Shown: in pieces, positions 26,332-35,763 of the stretch
Layout: each line of letters starts with the position of its first letter
Position numbering within the stretch: the first letter of the stretch is position 1
NCBI RefSeq assembly: GCF_030817655.1
Contig: NZ_JAUSZM010000003.1
Span: 186,001-250,000 of the forward strand
Direction of reading: 5' to 3'
DNA: 64,000 nt
Origin: Streptomyces sp. V4I2
GTDB lineage: Bacteria > Actinomycetota > Actinomycetes > Streptomycetales > Streptomycetaceae
Notes under the pieces: generated by a model
Seen by the model: only the letters and a program-made list of their open reading frames with translations
Database searches by the model: none
Told to the model about the DNA's origin: nothing
Made by a program: the position numbers and the translations under genes

Positions 26332-26676
26332 ATGACCGACGTGGCCGACCGGATCGGGAACGTCACCCGGCAGCGTTACGAACAGCTCGTCACCCAGGCC
26401 AAGGAACTGATCGCGCAGATCGCCCGCTCTCAATTTGCTCTGGGTGACATGGCGTTGGAGATCGAGCCGATGAGGGCGGTGGGCGGGTCGATGCCGAACG
26501 GCACGGACGACCTGTTCACCGTCACGGAGTCGTTGCAGATGTTCGCGGACGACATCGGCGTGGAGCGCCGGACGGTGGAGGACTGGCGTTACACCTCCAA
26601 CCGGTGGCCGGAAAAGCGCCGCAAGGATGGTGTGTCGTTCACCGTTCATCGCATCCTCGCCTCCGTCGTGTCATAG
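26332..26676 (+). CDS. DUF6192-like protein, short form
   Basis: 114 residues, all polar and helical: NVTRQRYEQLVTQAKELIAQ, QFALGDMALEIEPM, then FTVTESLQMFADDIGVERRT and FTVHRILASV. It resembles the N-terminal part of DUF6192 proteins from Streptomyces plasmids, which are normally more than twice as long and in which this segment looks like a ParB/KorA-type DNA-binding module. It ends just before an inverted-repeat end at 26688, so it may be truncated. GTG 26323 is an alternative start. Confidence 0.6.
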   Translation: MTDVADRIGNVTRQRYEQLVTQAKELIAQIARSQFALGDMALEIEPMRAVGGSMPNGTDDLFTVTESLQMFADDIGVERRTVEDWRYTSNRWPEKRRKDGVSFTVHRILASVVS

Positions 26677-26906
26677 CAGGGAGGAAGAAAAACACCTACT
26701 CAGGTGGCGGTGATGTCGGCGGGCCGTCATGGTGGCGGCCACCACCGTGGTGGGGGCCGTCCCAGGACTCGTCGTCGACGAAGCGGTCGACGCCTTCACA
26801 CCGAACTGACAGGGCGCCGTCCCGTGTAGGGGGCGGTGTCCCAGATCCGCGTAGTCAGAATTCGATCCGGAAGGGTCGTCGTTTCGATCAAACCAGTTCG
26901 TGAAAG

Positions 26907-26943
26907 TGAAAGAGTCGGCTCACTTGGTGGGCCGACTCTTTCA
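26907..26943. terminator. Strong 13-bp hairpin
   Basis: Perfect arms TGAAAGAGTCGGC (26907-26919) and GCCGACTCTTTCA (26931-26943) with an 11-nt loop, followed by TTT. It is the strongest simple hairpin in this gap. No obvious gene ends at it on either strand, so it may be a leftover transcription terminator. Confidence 0.5.
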
Positions 26944-27396
26944 TTTGCCGTTCCGCGCGCCAACGCGTCAGGCTCATATTCCCTGTTCAATCGCGGTTGG
27001 AGCCAAGGAAGCAGGGCACCGTCGCACTGGTCGGCGGTGGTGTGGAAAGTATGGGCAGTGAGTGGCGCCCACTCCATCAACCGTGGGACAGATTAAGTTA
27101 AACGGCTCGAGGAAGCCGCGATCAGTTTGGATCGCGGGAGAAATGCCTGGTCAGAGATTGCCTAAAGGTGTCTCAGTCGTGGTGCTGGTGTTTTTGGCGG
27201 TGGGACGGTTCTGAATTAAATGCCATCCCTATGCGCGGCGTGGCATTCAGGTGGCAGGATGCTGTGCGGCTTCCTGGTAGCGCCAACTGCCTTGGAGCAT
27301 CGTCGGGTTGGAGCAAAGAGTGTGCGGCTGGCTGAAGCGAGCTGTACGTGATGTAAGCAGGGCCTGCACGCAGGGGCTCATGAGCTGAAAGGTCGG
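26944..27396. other. Intergenic region, probable original promoter region of the HTH gene
   Basis: No convincing gene. A short palindrome (CGCGATC...GATCGCG) sits at about 27118-27145. The last bases before the IS701 element, AAAGGTCGG, look like a ribosome-binding site that once lay 4 nt before the GTG now found at 31253. Confidence 0.5.
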
Positions 27397-27485
27397 TTAG
27401 TACTCCAGCAGGATTTCGCTGTCTGACCTGGGGGTTTGGATGGGCGGCTGGAGTGTAGCGGGTCTTGGAGTGGTGAGGGGTGGCC

Positions 27486-27835
27486 TTATGGAGGCTGCCC
27501 CTCGAACGTGTGCCGTCGACGCTGGTAATGGCAGCGCCGGGCAACTGCTTGGCGTTGCCGACGCCAGTTCGACCAGTTCATCGCGTGGCATCGGCCCCGG
27601 TGCCCGCGCAGGTGCGGGGGTCGGGGCCGACAAGCTGCCAGGAGTCGCCGAACCTCCGCCACTGTGAGCTCGATGGCCCCGGCAGTCTCACCGGTTCTGC
27701 CCCCTTTTCCCTGATCTGGTGCGTGGTGGCCGCCAGGAAGGCGTGCGCGAGCATGGCGAGGGTGATGTGCCGGTACCAGCCCACGTAACGGCGGACTTCG
27801 TACTGGTCCAGGCCGCACTCGTTCTTCGCGGCCTG
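27486..27835 (-). pseudogene. IS701 transposase, 3' exon
   Basis: Starts [20 protein letters not shown] and continues [19 protein letters not shown], the C-terminal core of IS701 transposases. The expected end ([12 protein letters not shown], then SNWRRQRQAVARRCHYQRR) is found in another frame, so a single-base frameshift lies at about 27700-27720. The sum of the two exons is not a multiple of three, in agreement. Even after splicing, the protein would have an altered tail. Confidence 0.8.
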
Positions 27836-30097
27836 GTCGGGTAGGACCGCCGCATTGCTGCGGCGGTCCCCCCTCAGAACCGTGCGGGCCCGTTGTCCGA
27901 GCACACGGCTCAAGCAAGCCCTGATGGCTCGCAGGCGTATGCAGGTGCTGGCTTGTGCTTGTGACGTCGTTCGGCCCAGTAGTCGGCAAGGGCTGGGTCG
28001 TCCACTGACGACGTGCCCTTGACCATCTGATGCCGGACGATCTTCGTCCAGGAGAACTTGGCAAGGTAGCGGCCGCTGTTGCGGTCGCCGAAGACCCACC
28101 GGTCTCGCCTGGCCTTGTTGAACATGCCGAAGTAGCGGGCGGTGACCCAGTGCTTCGGCTTGTTCGGGTGTGTGTGGGTTGCCCACTTGTAGATGAGCTT
28201 CCACACGTAGGCGTCCAGGGCATGGAAGATGCGGCTGGACACCGCGCTCCGGTAATAGGCAGCCCAGCCCCGGATGATCGGGTTGAGCTTATGGATCACC
28301 GCTTCGGCATTGGCCCCTCGCAGGGCCTTGACCTCGACGGCCAGCCGTTTCCGGATGCGTCGCACGGCTGCCGTGCTGGGCTTGATCAGAAGCACCGTCC
28401 CGCCGCGGTAGCGGCGGATGTTGAAGCCCAGGAAATCGCAGCCCTCGTTGAGGTGGACGATGCTCGTCTTGTCCTCGTTGAAGACCAAACCTCTGGGTTT
28501 CAGCCAGGTGGCCAGTCGCGCCTGGATCTGCTCGGCCTCGGCTCTGGAATGAGCGAAGGCAAGCAGGTCGTCGGCGTATCTGATCAGCACCGGTGAGCCC
28601 GGTCTTGTTTCACCGGCGTGTGATCCGCCGGTGAAATAGCGGACTCCGGCAGCCTCTTCCATTCCATGAAGAGCAATGTTGAGCAGGAGGGGGCTGATCA
28701 CGCCGCCTTGAGGTGTTCCTTCCTCGGTCGCGGTGAAGCACTCCTTCTCGATGACTCCGGCTTTCAGCCATCGGGTGACCATTCCCGTCGCAGGAAAAGT
28801 GCCCAGCATCTCGATGAGGTGACCGTGATCGATGCGGTCGAATGCCGCTGCCAGGTCTGCATCCAGTACCCACTTCCGCTTCGGGGTCTTCCCGTGCGCG
28901 ACCGTGAATATCGCCTGGATCGCATCCTGACATCCCCTGCCCGGTCTGAACCCATAGGACTTCGGCTCGAACCGGGCTTCCCATTCGGGTTCCAGCGCGT
29001 TGACTGTCTTGGCTTGCAGGACTCTGTCAATGATGACTGGAATGCCGAGGGGACGCCGCTTCCCGTTGCTCTTCGGAATGTAGACGCGCCGGGCGGGCTT
29101 GGGCTTCCACGGAGTTGAGCTGTGCTGGACCCAGGCGGCCAGTTCGGCTTTTCCCGGGTTTGTGAGCACGACTCTGCCGTCGATGCCCGCCGTCCGGCGG
29201 CCAGCGTTGATCTCCGTCACTCGTCGCACGCTGATCAGCGTGTTACTGCGGCTGCGGAGCATCAGTTTCTGCAAGTTGCGGACCCTCTTCAGGTCCCCTG
29301 CCTGCGACGCCGCGAAGATGCGCTGGCGCAGACGACGTACGTTCTCCTCGGCGGCATCCCAGTCGATCGCATGCCAGTCGAGTAGTTCGTCTTCCGGTCC
29401 GTTCACCGGGCCGCTCGGCGGCACGGCGTCTAACGTGTCCTTCAGTTCCGTCGTCCTTTTCATCGTCCTCTTCGCAGGCTCACCTGACCCACGTCGGCAC
29501 CCTTTCGGGCCGGGTCACCTGGACCTTATCCGGCCAGTTATGCGGGACAACCGGCCGGAGTGGCCAGTTGAGCTGTCCCGGTTTCCTGCTGCCTTTCGGC
29601 CACCGGCATTCGCTTCTTGGGTCATCCTGTTCCCGACGGGGATTTGAGCCTTCCTTGCGGTCGGCCTACCCATCACTCGTGTAATGGGACCCTTGCGGGG
29701 TTTCCACGTTCTGCATGAGCGAGATGCGAGTGGGGTGGGTGCCCTCTCTACCCCGGGACGGCGGTGTTCTCCCGGCTGACTGCTTCTCTCCAGCCGGCGC
29801 CTGCCGCTTCTCAACGACCAGTCCTGTACCCCGCTTAGACATCCCATCGGCGGGGGTCGAAGTTACGAGGCATAGCCAAGGGTTCATTCGCATTCACCCG
29901 TCCACTCATTCCCCTTGCCTGTAACTCCCGGATGGAACGGGAGTCCTTGGGCTTTTCCCCCGGGCTTCGCACCCTCCCGTTACCAGGAACGCACGCCGGG
30001 GCGGGGACAGGCCCTGAACACTGGCCCGGAACTACACGTTCCTCAACGGAACCTCCTCTCAGTGAGTTCACTCAGCTCAAGCAGCCTCGTGTCGCAC
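27836..30097 (-). mobile_element. Group II intron 1, in the IS701 transposase
   Basis: The 5' end GTGCGACACG at 30097 is the canonical group II start. Domain V is recognisable at 27872-27911 (reverse strand: GAGCCGTGTGCTCGG ... CGCACGGTTCTGAGG). Domain VI is the following hairpin GGACCGCCGC ... GCGGCGGTCC, and the 3' end is ACCCGAC before CAGGCC. Joining the exons gives [12 protein letters not shown], the normal transposase sequence. It encodes its own reverse transcriptase. Confidence 0.85.
27910..29463 (-). CDS. ltrA: Group II intron reverse transcriptase/maturase, no HNH domain
   Basis: 517 residues. RT motifs in order: [66 protein letters not shown], and the catalytic YADD at residues 296-299. 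The X/maturase part follows ([14 protein letters not shown]). The protein ends [14 protein letters not shown] plus a short tail, where related enzymes continue into a zinc-finger HNH endonuclease; that domain is missing, so second-strand cleavage at the target would need another route. Translation starts at ATG 29463, about 630 nt into the intron, in domain IV. It should splice its host intron and support retrohoming. Confidence 0.93.
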   Translation of the reverse strand: MKRTTELKDTLDAVPPSGPVNGPEDELLDWHAIDWDAAEENVRRLRQRIFAASQAGDLKRVRNLQKLMLRSRSNTLISVRRVTEINAGRRTAGIDGRVVLTNPGKAELAAWVQHSSTPWKPKPARRVYIPKSNGKRRPLGIPVIIDRVLQAKTVNALEPEWEARFEPKSYGFRPGRGCQDAIQAIFTVAHGKTPKRKWVLDADLAAAFDRIDHGHLIEMLGTFPATGMVTRWLKAGVIEKECFTATEEGTPQGGVISPLLLNIALHGMEEAAGVRYFTGGSHAGETRPGSPVLIRYADDLLAFAHSRAEAEQIQARLATWLKPRGLVFNEDKTSIVHLNEGCDFLGFNIRRYRGGTVLLIKPSTAAVRRIRKRLAVEVKALRGANAEAVIHKLNPIIRGWAAYYRSAVSSRIFHALDAYVWKLIYKWATHTHPNKPKHWVTARYFGMFNKARRDRWVFGDRNSGRYLAKFSWTKIVRHQMVKGTSSVDDPALADYWAERRHKHKPAPAYACEPSGLA

Positions 30098-31093
30098 GAA
30101 GCATTCCTCGATCGCCCAGCGCGACCCCGCGATCCGCACCAACTCCCGCGCGGTTGTCTCCAAGGAGGCGTAGGCGAGGTAGTAGGCGATCTCGTCGGGC
30201 TTGCTGATGCTGCGCCGGGCCAGCGCCCACCGCATCCGGTAGGGAACCTCGCCCTGGTAGTCGAACTCGGCAACGGCTGGCAGCCGCACCGCCGCCCAGT
30301 GGTAGACGCGCGGTCCCTTCGCGCCGTCGCCGCACGAAGTCTTCTCCCACGCCTCGTCCGGCGCCTGCGCGAACAGGCCCTCGATCCGGGGACAGCCCAC
30401 GGTGAACTGGGACTTGGGCACGGCCAGCACGTAACCGATGCCCGACTGTTCCAGGAGCCGACGGAAGCGACTCTCCTGTCCGTAGGCGGAATCCGCGGTG
30501 ACCCAGGCGATGGGCAGCGGCGAGGCCAGGGCACGCAGCACCATGCGCCGGGCCAGTTCGCCCTTGGTCGCGAACTCACGCACGTCGGGGATCTTGGCAG
30601 CGCGGCAGCGGTCACGGTCGGTGGTCCAGGACTTGGGAAGGTACAGTTCGCGGTCAACCAGAGCCCGGCCGCGGGAGGTTGCGTAGGCGGCGAAGACGCC
30701 GATCTGGCAGTTCTCGGTGCGGCCCGCGGTCCCGGAATACTGGCGCTGAACCCCGGCCGAGGTGGTGCCCTTCTTGATGAAGCCGGTGTCGTCGATAATG
30801 AGGACTCCGTCGTCCTCACCGAGCTTGTCAGCGACGTATTCCTGCAGGTCGTCGCGGATGTCGTCGGGCTCCCACTTCGCACCGGCGAGCAGGTGTTGCA
30901 GCCCGTCGGGAGTGGAGTGGCCTGCCTGCTCGGCCAGCTGCCAGCTGTTCTTGCGGGCTACCGGGGCGAGCAGCCCGCGCACATAGTCACGCATGCGACG
31001 GCGGAGTTCGACGCGGCGGAAACGGTGGCCGATGGCCACGAAGAGGTCGTCCAGTTCCAGGTCCCACTGCTCGACAGCACGCTCGGTGATCAC
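30098..31093 (-). CDS. IS701 transposase, 5' exon
   Basis: Encodes 332 residues up to RWAIEECF, then the intron interrupts. DDE-type residues are visible in VLIIDDTGFIKKGTTSAG, WVTADSAYGQ and the late WAIEE. The GTG at 31093 gives ITERAVEQWDLELDDLF; an ATG further upstream inside the terminal repeat is out of frame by one base compared with the other repeat copy. Without splicing, translation adds VRHEAA and stops at 30077. A functional enzyme would need intron removal and repair of the 3' frameshift. Confidence 0.85.
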
Positions 31094-31252
31094 ATCGGGA
31101 GATTTCCCCGGCGCCTGCCATTACCAGCGGCGACAGCACACGTTCGAGGGGCAGCCTCCATAAGGCCACCCCTCACCACTCCAAGACCCGCTACACTCCA
31201 GCCGCCCATCCAAACCCCCAGGTCAGACAGCGAAATCCTGCTGGAGTATTAG

Positions 31253-32581
31253 GTGGGACGACCAGAAAAACCGATTCCGGACCCCACAAGTCCGCTGGGT
31301 AGACTTGCTGTTGCCTTGCGCAACGGGCGTCGGCGAGCGAGCTTCTCTTATGCTGAGCTATCGGAGCGGACGCGGTTCATCAGCCCGGGGACCTTGCAGC
31401 GGGCAGCCTCGGGTGTGGTCCTTCCCAAGCGGGAAGTGGTACAGGCTTTTGCGCGCGTATGCGGTATGGACGTCGATGAGATCACGCGGCTGTGGCACGC
31501 CGCCTATCGCGGCAGCCCGGGTGGGCGCGGCACCAGCAGGCCCAGGGATCCGGAGCCGCATCCTGACCGCATCAAGGACCTGCACGGTTTTTGCCCGGCG
31601 CTGGAGGAGTTGCGGCAGGCCAACGGGGCACCGTCGTTCCGGATGATGGAGCGCAGGGCGCGGGCCACTGATAGAGAGCTGTCGCGCAGCACCGCTTTCC
31701 GGATCTCGACTGGTCAGCAGCCGCCGGCGTCGGCTGAGTGCCTGGAGGCGTTCCTCGTCGCCTGTGAGGTGCCGGCGCGGGATCGTACGGTGTGGCTCGA
31801 TGCCTGGCGCCAGGCACAGTGGCGCGCTGCCCGCCAGAACGCTACGCGGCGAGAGGAGATGAGAAAGCTCGAGTCGGTGGTCGCCGAGAACGTCCGCGGC
31901 CAGGTATCACATGAGGCCGCCGTACGGATGCTGCGGAAGGCCGGCTTCGATGCGCTGGAGCGCTTTCGCCGTTTCGACGCACCGTGGCCGGTTGAGTGCC
32001 TGGAGTGTGCCGCCACGTTCCGCATTCGGCTGTCCGATGTCGTTCTGGTGCGTGCTACGTGTCCGGACTGTCCGAAGCTCACCGAACACGTGCGGGAAGC
32101 CTGGGCAGAGCTCTTGACGAACCGCTCCGGACTGCTCAGTCGTCAGCACGTGCGCGCGCTGCGCGCCGCCACGGTGTTGCAGGCCCGCCTGCATCGCGAC
32201 CATCTGGACGTGCCCGTGTTCGTGGCAGACCGCACCACCCTCACAACGCTGCAGTCCGGTGTGTGGCACCCGGCTCTGGAAGAGGCTCTGCGGCGCCATG
32301 TGCAGCGGCCGTTCTATCTGGACGTCCTGCTCGTCCACGACTACGACACTATGTCCTCGCGCCAGAACGGGCACCGACACCGCCGGCTCGCCAAGGCTGC
32401 CGGCCTGATGGACGACCCTATGGGGCCCAGTTCCCCCAAGCGCGAGCCGGATCGCGCGAACAGGGTCACGGAGACCGAAGCCGTCTCCGAGCAAGTTGCC
32501 GCCACAGCGCAGATGAACACCGTCCGCCCGGCCCTGGACATCAAAACCTCCTGGAAGCCGACCAGCAACAGCGGCGCCTGA
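31253..32581 (+). CDS. HTH protein with a CxxC zinc-finger motif
   Basis: 442 residues. The N-terminal ~75 residues form an XRE-like helix-turn-helix (FSYAELSERTRFISPGTLQR and VVQAFARVCGMDVDEITRLW). A central CLECAATFRIRLSD...ATCPDCPK forms a possible four-cysteine zinc site. The C-terminus is low-complexity. It resembles the HTH regulators of unknown ligand that are abundant in Streptomyces. The start is fixed: the codon before GTG 31253 is TAG, and the IS701 duplication TTAG ends at 31252. The likely ribosome-binding site AAAGGTCGG now lies 3.85 kb away at 27388-27396, so translation is probably impaired. Confidence 0.75.
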   Translation: MGRPEKPIPDPTSPLGRLAVALRNGRRRASFSYAELSERTRFISPGTLQRAASGVVLPKREVVQAFARVCGMDVDEITRLWHAAYRGSPGGRGTSRPRDPEPHPDRIKDLHGFCPALEELRQANGAPSFRMMERRARATDRELSRSTAFRISTGQQPPASAECLEAFLVACEVPARDRTVWLDAWRQAQWRAARQNATRREEMRKLESVVAENVRGQVSHEAAVRMLRKAGFDALERFRRFDAPWPVECLECAATFRIRLSDVVLVRATCPDCPKLTEHVREAWAELLTNRSGLLSRQHVRALRAATVLQARLHRDHLDVPVFVADRTTLTTLQSGVWHPALEEALRRHVQRPFYLDVLLVHDYDTMSSRQNGHRHRRLAKAAGLMDDPMGPSSPKREPDRANRVTETEAVSEQVAATAQMNTVRPALDIKTSWKPTSNSGA

Positions 32582-32899
32582 GTCGGCCGACGGACCACAC
32601 GCTCTCCAAATGCAGTAGTTCAGAACATGCGCCACCGCAGGAGCAGGAACTCCTGGCGCAAGACGCCAGACGCAGCACATGTGTACGGATCTGCGAAGCC
32701 GGGCCCCCATGAGCGCTCACGCGCCTGCCCCCAGAAATGACCGGCCCATGCCGGTGGTCTGCCATCGGTCACGCGGAACGTCACACACGTCCCCTCGACA
32801 CGGCCTCCTTAGAGCGCCTCCCCAACAAGGACAATCCCGATGATGCACTGTTCAGCATCCCCATTGATGGAGACGGCGTCTCACCCATGCATCCGCCTG
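32582..32899. other. Intergenic, no gene seen
   Basis: 318 bp without a recognisable gene. The first in-frame start of the downstream membrane protein could be as early as 32840, but ATG 32900 fits the protein better. Confidence 0.4.
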
Positions 32900-33385
32900 A
32901 TGCTGGGAAGCGACGCCACCCAGGACACTTTCACCAGCTCCTGGACGTGGCCGGCCGTCGTCGGCCTCGCCACGCTGGCCGTCACCACGTACTTCTCCAT
33001 CGATCAGGTGCGCAAGAGCCAGCGCACCAGGCAGGCCAAGCGCTTCCAGGCCGACTACGAACTACTCAACGAAACCGTCGTCATCCTCGACAAGCTCGCC
33101 GGCACCGCAGCGCAGAAGGCCGATCTGACCACCCTCAGCGAACTCCTCAGCCGGATCAAGCAGGCCGAACGCCGCTTCCCTGAACTACCGCTCGGTACCG
33201 TCGTCGCCCATATCGACGCCTACAGGAAGACCACGCTGCCAGACGACTTCCGGCGCAACCTCAGTACCAAACGCATCCCCCTGGACGACCTGCTGGACCT
33301 CTCACGCCAGCAAGGAGCCGCCATCGCAGGCACCCTCGCGGCCATCGGCACCGTGCAAAGCGAGATCGACCGCCGCACCAGCTGA
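32900..33385 (+). CDS. Small single-pass membrane protein, unknown
   Basis: 161 residues. One hydrophobic segment near the N-terminus (WPAVVGLATLAVTTYFSI) is followed by a basic patch (RKSQRTRQAKR) and a helical, charged cytoplasmic part. The layout is that of a membrane-anchored helical protein, like the TM-plus-helix proteins encoded at 41.8-42.5 kb, but the sequences differ. No domain recognised. The start is taken at ATG 32900; a start at 32840 would add 20 residues without family character. Confidence 0.6.
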   Translation: MLGSDATQDTFTSSWTWPAVVGLATLAVTTYFSIDQVRKSQRTRQAKRFQADYELLNETVVILDKLAGTAAQKADLTTLSELLSRIKQAERRFPELPLGTVVAHIDAYRKTTLPDDFRRNLSTKRIPLDDLLDLSRQQGAAIAGTLAAIGTVQSEIDRRTS

Positions 33386-33469
33386 CCCGACCCTCAGCGG
33401 CCGAACCTCCGCCTTCGGCCGGGTGAGACCGGACGTGGTCGACGCCTGACCGCCATCGGCTGGGCCTGG

Positions 33470-33664
33470 TCACGCGCCGTCGCCAGCCGCTGGCTGCTGA
33501 GCACCAGCGACGTTGCCTCCATCCTGGAAACCATCCTCCTGCCGCCCGCTCCGTCTCTCTTGGGCGGTCTTCCGTTGCTGCCAGATCACCGCCCCCGTAG
33601 AGACTGCGGCACCGACCACGGCACCGGCGAGACCCATCAGCCCCGCCAATGTCTCGGCCTGCAC
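33470..33664 (-). pseudogene. Duplicated N-terminal membrane segment, frameshifted
   Basis: The first 36 residues (MQAETLAGLMGLAGAVVGA and on to WQQRKTAQE) are identical to the start of the gene at 41272-41814. A 2-nt insertion (CTCTCTT against CTCTT on the plus strand) then shifts the frame, and beyond about 33548 the sequence is unrelated. This is the left edge of a duplicated block, not an independent gene. Confidence 0.7.
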
Positions 33665-34296
33665 CCTGTTACTCCGCCTCGGGCGTCTGGACTGGATCGG
33701 TCGTTGTGTCAGGGTTCGAACCCTCCGAGGGGAGGATCCCCAGCGCCTGCTGAAGTTGGTGGGCCCGTTCCTGGTCCTCTTCGTCCAAGCCGCTTTCCTC
33801 GGCTTGTCGAGCGAGGTCCTCCAACTCAGCGGTCATCCATACCCGCCGGTAGTGGTGGATCGCCTCCGCGATGACCCCGGTTATGTCGCGCTTCTCCGGA
33901 ACCTTCGACCCACGGACGAACAACCCCAGGAACTTCAGAGCCTCGGACAGGAGGACGTCCGTCTCCACCTCGTACTCCCGCCACTCGGGAGTTCCGTACC
34001 ACTCCTTGATCATCCGGAGCAGCATCAGGGCCTGGCCGCGTGTCTCCTTGTACGCGTCCGGCAGCAGCATGATCGCGCTGTTGGCCGTGGCGATCAGCGT
34101 CTTGCGTTCCCGATTCCAGGCCGCTCGGGTCTCGGCCGTGCCCCTGCCCAGGAAGGTCTGGGCCTCAAGATGAGCCCTGAGCAGTGTGAGGGTGTCGAAG
34201 GCGCGCTGGGCGTTCGCTTTGGCCTGGGCCAGAGCTGCCGCCTTGTCGCTGTACCGCGACTGCCACCAGGACCCCAGGATGGTGAAGAACCCACCA
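33548..34296. repeat. Duplicated block, copy 1
   Basis: About 750 bp nearly identical to 41698-42446 in the same orientation, offset by roughly 8150 bp. I see only a few differences, such as GAGCAGTG for GAGCTGTG and the 2-nt insertion at the left end. Recombination between the copies would delete or duplicate the 8.15 kb between them, which includes the second IS5 copy and the VanJ-like gene. Confidence 0.85.
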
Positions 34297-34309
34297 GCCA
34301 GAGCAACCT
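33669..34309 (-). pseudogene. 5'-truncated copy of the membrane protein at 41819-42523
   Basis: Codes for the C-terminal ~210 residues of that protein without change in the visible part (for example LLPDAYKETRGQALMLLRM and WYGTPEWREYEVETD) but loses the first ~25 residues. At about 34300 the sequence departs from copy 2, and a TAG lies in frame upstream with no start codon after it. The internal ATG for MLLPDAY could give a 133-residue product, but that would lack the membrane anchor. Confidence 0.75.
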
Positions 34310-34325
34310 AACGGAGTCCTACTAG

Positions 34326-35421
34326 GGCCTGTGTGATGTCGTGATCAACCAGGTGCCTTCAGCAGGTCGTTGATCCAGATCATGGCGGCGCGGAGGTGGA
34401 GACCGGCGAGGTAGCTCTCGGGTGTCTTGTCGTATCGAGTCGCGATGCCCCGCCAGGCCTTCAACTTGTTGATCAGGCGCTCGACGGTGTTCCGCTCCTT
34501 GTAGAGATCGGCATCGTGGCGTGTGGGCCGGCCGCCGCGACTGCCCTTCTTCTTCCGGTTGGCGGCCTGGTCCTTCTTCTCCGGGATGACTGCCTTGATG
34601 TTGCGTCTGCGCAGGTAAGAGCGGTTGGCGCGCGATGAGTAGGCCTTGTCCGCGGCGACAGCGTCAGGCCGGGTCCGGGGACGACCGACCGGCAGAGGGA
34701 TCCGCACCTTCTGCAGCACGGGGACGAACTGCGGGCTGTCGGCTGCCTGTCCCGCAGTCAGGACGAACGACAACGGACGGCACCGGCGGTCCGCGGCGAG
34801 ATGAACCTTGCTCGTCAGCCCGCCACGGGACCTGCCGAGCAGGGCTTGCTTCAAGCGGAGCTTGCGCCTCCGCCTGATGTGCCGCCGCTCTTCCCCCTCG
34901 GGGTCGTGACCTGCGTCCTGTCCGTTCTGTTCTGGCGGGCCGCCCCCTTTTGCCGGGCCTCCTCCTGCTCGGCGGCGGCTTCCTCGAGGGCGTCCATGAT
35001 CTCCTTGCCGATGCACATCCCGGCGGCGTCGTGGTGGGCGCGGGCGGTCGTGGAGTCCACGCTGACCAGGGACAGGTCCGTCTTTCCCTGGCGGGCTGCC
35101 TCGGCGATCACGCCTTCCAGCAGCGCGGTGAAGACGCCGGCGTCCCTCCATACCCGGAAGCGGCCGTAGACCGTCGGCCATGGGCCGAACTCGCCTGGCA
35201 TCTCCCGCCACTGGCTGCTGGTGCGAAACCGCCAGATCACCCCCTCGAACTGATCCCGCAGCCGCTCGGGATACGGGCCGTACTCGCCTATCGGCAGGAA
35301 CGGCTGGATCAACTTCCATTGCCTGTCGGTGAGTTGCCTGCGCGTCACGATTGTCTTCCTACCGGATCCGCCTTCCATGCGGATCCGGATCGGCAAGATT
35401 GATCACGACGTCACACAGGCC
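34326..35421 (-). mobile_element. IS5-family element, copy 2 (1096 bp)
   Basis: Same length and same encoded proteins as 8949-10044, same orientation, again flanked by CTAG (34322-34325; 35422-35425). Each copy has its own target duplication, so both arrived by transposition and not by block duplication. Confidence 0.92.
34345..35396 (-). CDS. IS5-family transposase, copy 2 (two frames)
   Basis: Identical in translation to the transposase at 8968-10019: first frame 35396 down to 34851, second frame down to 34345, with the frameshift region at about 34893-34907. Catalytic motifs are VSVDSTTARAHHD, VAADKAYSS and NTVERLINKL. No stop or indel separates the copies, so both should be able to act on either element and on the 25.4-kb segment between them. 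Confidence 0.88.
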
Positions 35422-35439
35422 CTAGGTCACACCGACCCA

Positions 35440-35591
35440 ACCTCTGTCATGGCGGTGACAGCAGCCCTGCTTTTGTGACAACCATCGAGAGCGGCTGACT
35501 TGGTGTTCTGCGGCGGCGAAGCACGATAGTTGTCAGCGGATCAGCAGGCTCTTTGTCACCATCAGCGCACTGAGCATGAGAGTTGTCACCG
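35440..35591. repeat. TGTCAC-rich repeat array, left of the VanJ-like gene
   Basis: Contains TGTCATGGCGGTGACA, TTGTGACAAC, AGTTGTCAGCGGATCAG, CTTTGTCACCATCAG and AGTTGTCACCGG within 150 bp. The part 35518-35590 aligns with 36894-36965 in direct orientation at about 80% identity over its first 49 positions. Such clustered sites resemble the multiple transposase-binding sites at ends of Tn7/Mu-type elements; no such transposase is in the window. Confidence 0.55.
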
Positions 35592-35763
35592 GCCCGGGCG
35601 CGGCTTCGATCTGCTGACGCCTGGTCGCATCGGCTGGTGCTCGCCGCCGCCGAAGTGGTGGCGGTGCGACGGGAGCGTGGCTGTCGAAACCGATCTACCT
35701 GATGACCCGTCTTGAGCAGCAAGGTCAAGCAGATGGAAAACCGTGGTGGAGGGGAAGGCAGCA

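Larger units (their letters stand above)
25766..26700. repeat. 13-bp inverted repeats bracketing a 0.9-kb unit
   Basis: AGTAGGTGTTTTT at 25766-25778 is repeated in reverse complement at 26688-26700. The pair encloses two small zinc-finger frames and a DUF6192-like gene. It may mark a small mobile or gene-cassette-like unit; no transposase is inside. Confidence 0.4.
27401..31248 (-). mobile_element. IS701-family element carrying a group II intron
   Basis: The two ends are inverted repeats matching over about 143 bp with few mismatches (27401-27543 and 31106-31248), far longer than usual for this family. They are flanked by the 4-bp duplication TTAG (27397-27400; 31249-31252), which fits the YTAR target of IS701 elements. 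Inside are a transposase gene in two exons and an intron of 2262 bp. Confidence 0.9.

Noticed and set aside
26796..27080. 95-codon reverse-strand frame overlapping the strong hairpin
   Set aside because: It runs through the perfect 13-bp stem, has no ribosome-binding site and no recognisable motif.
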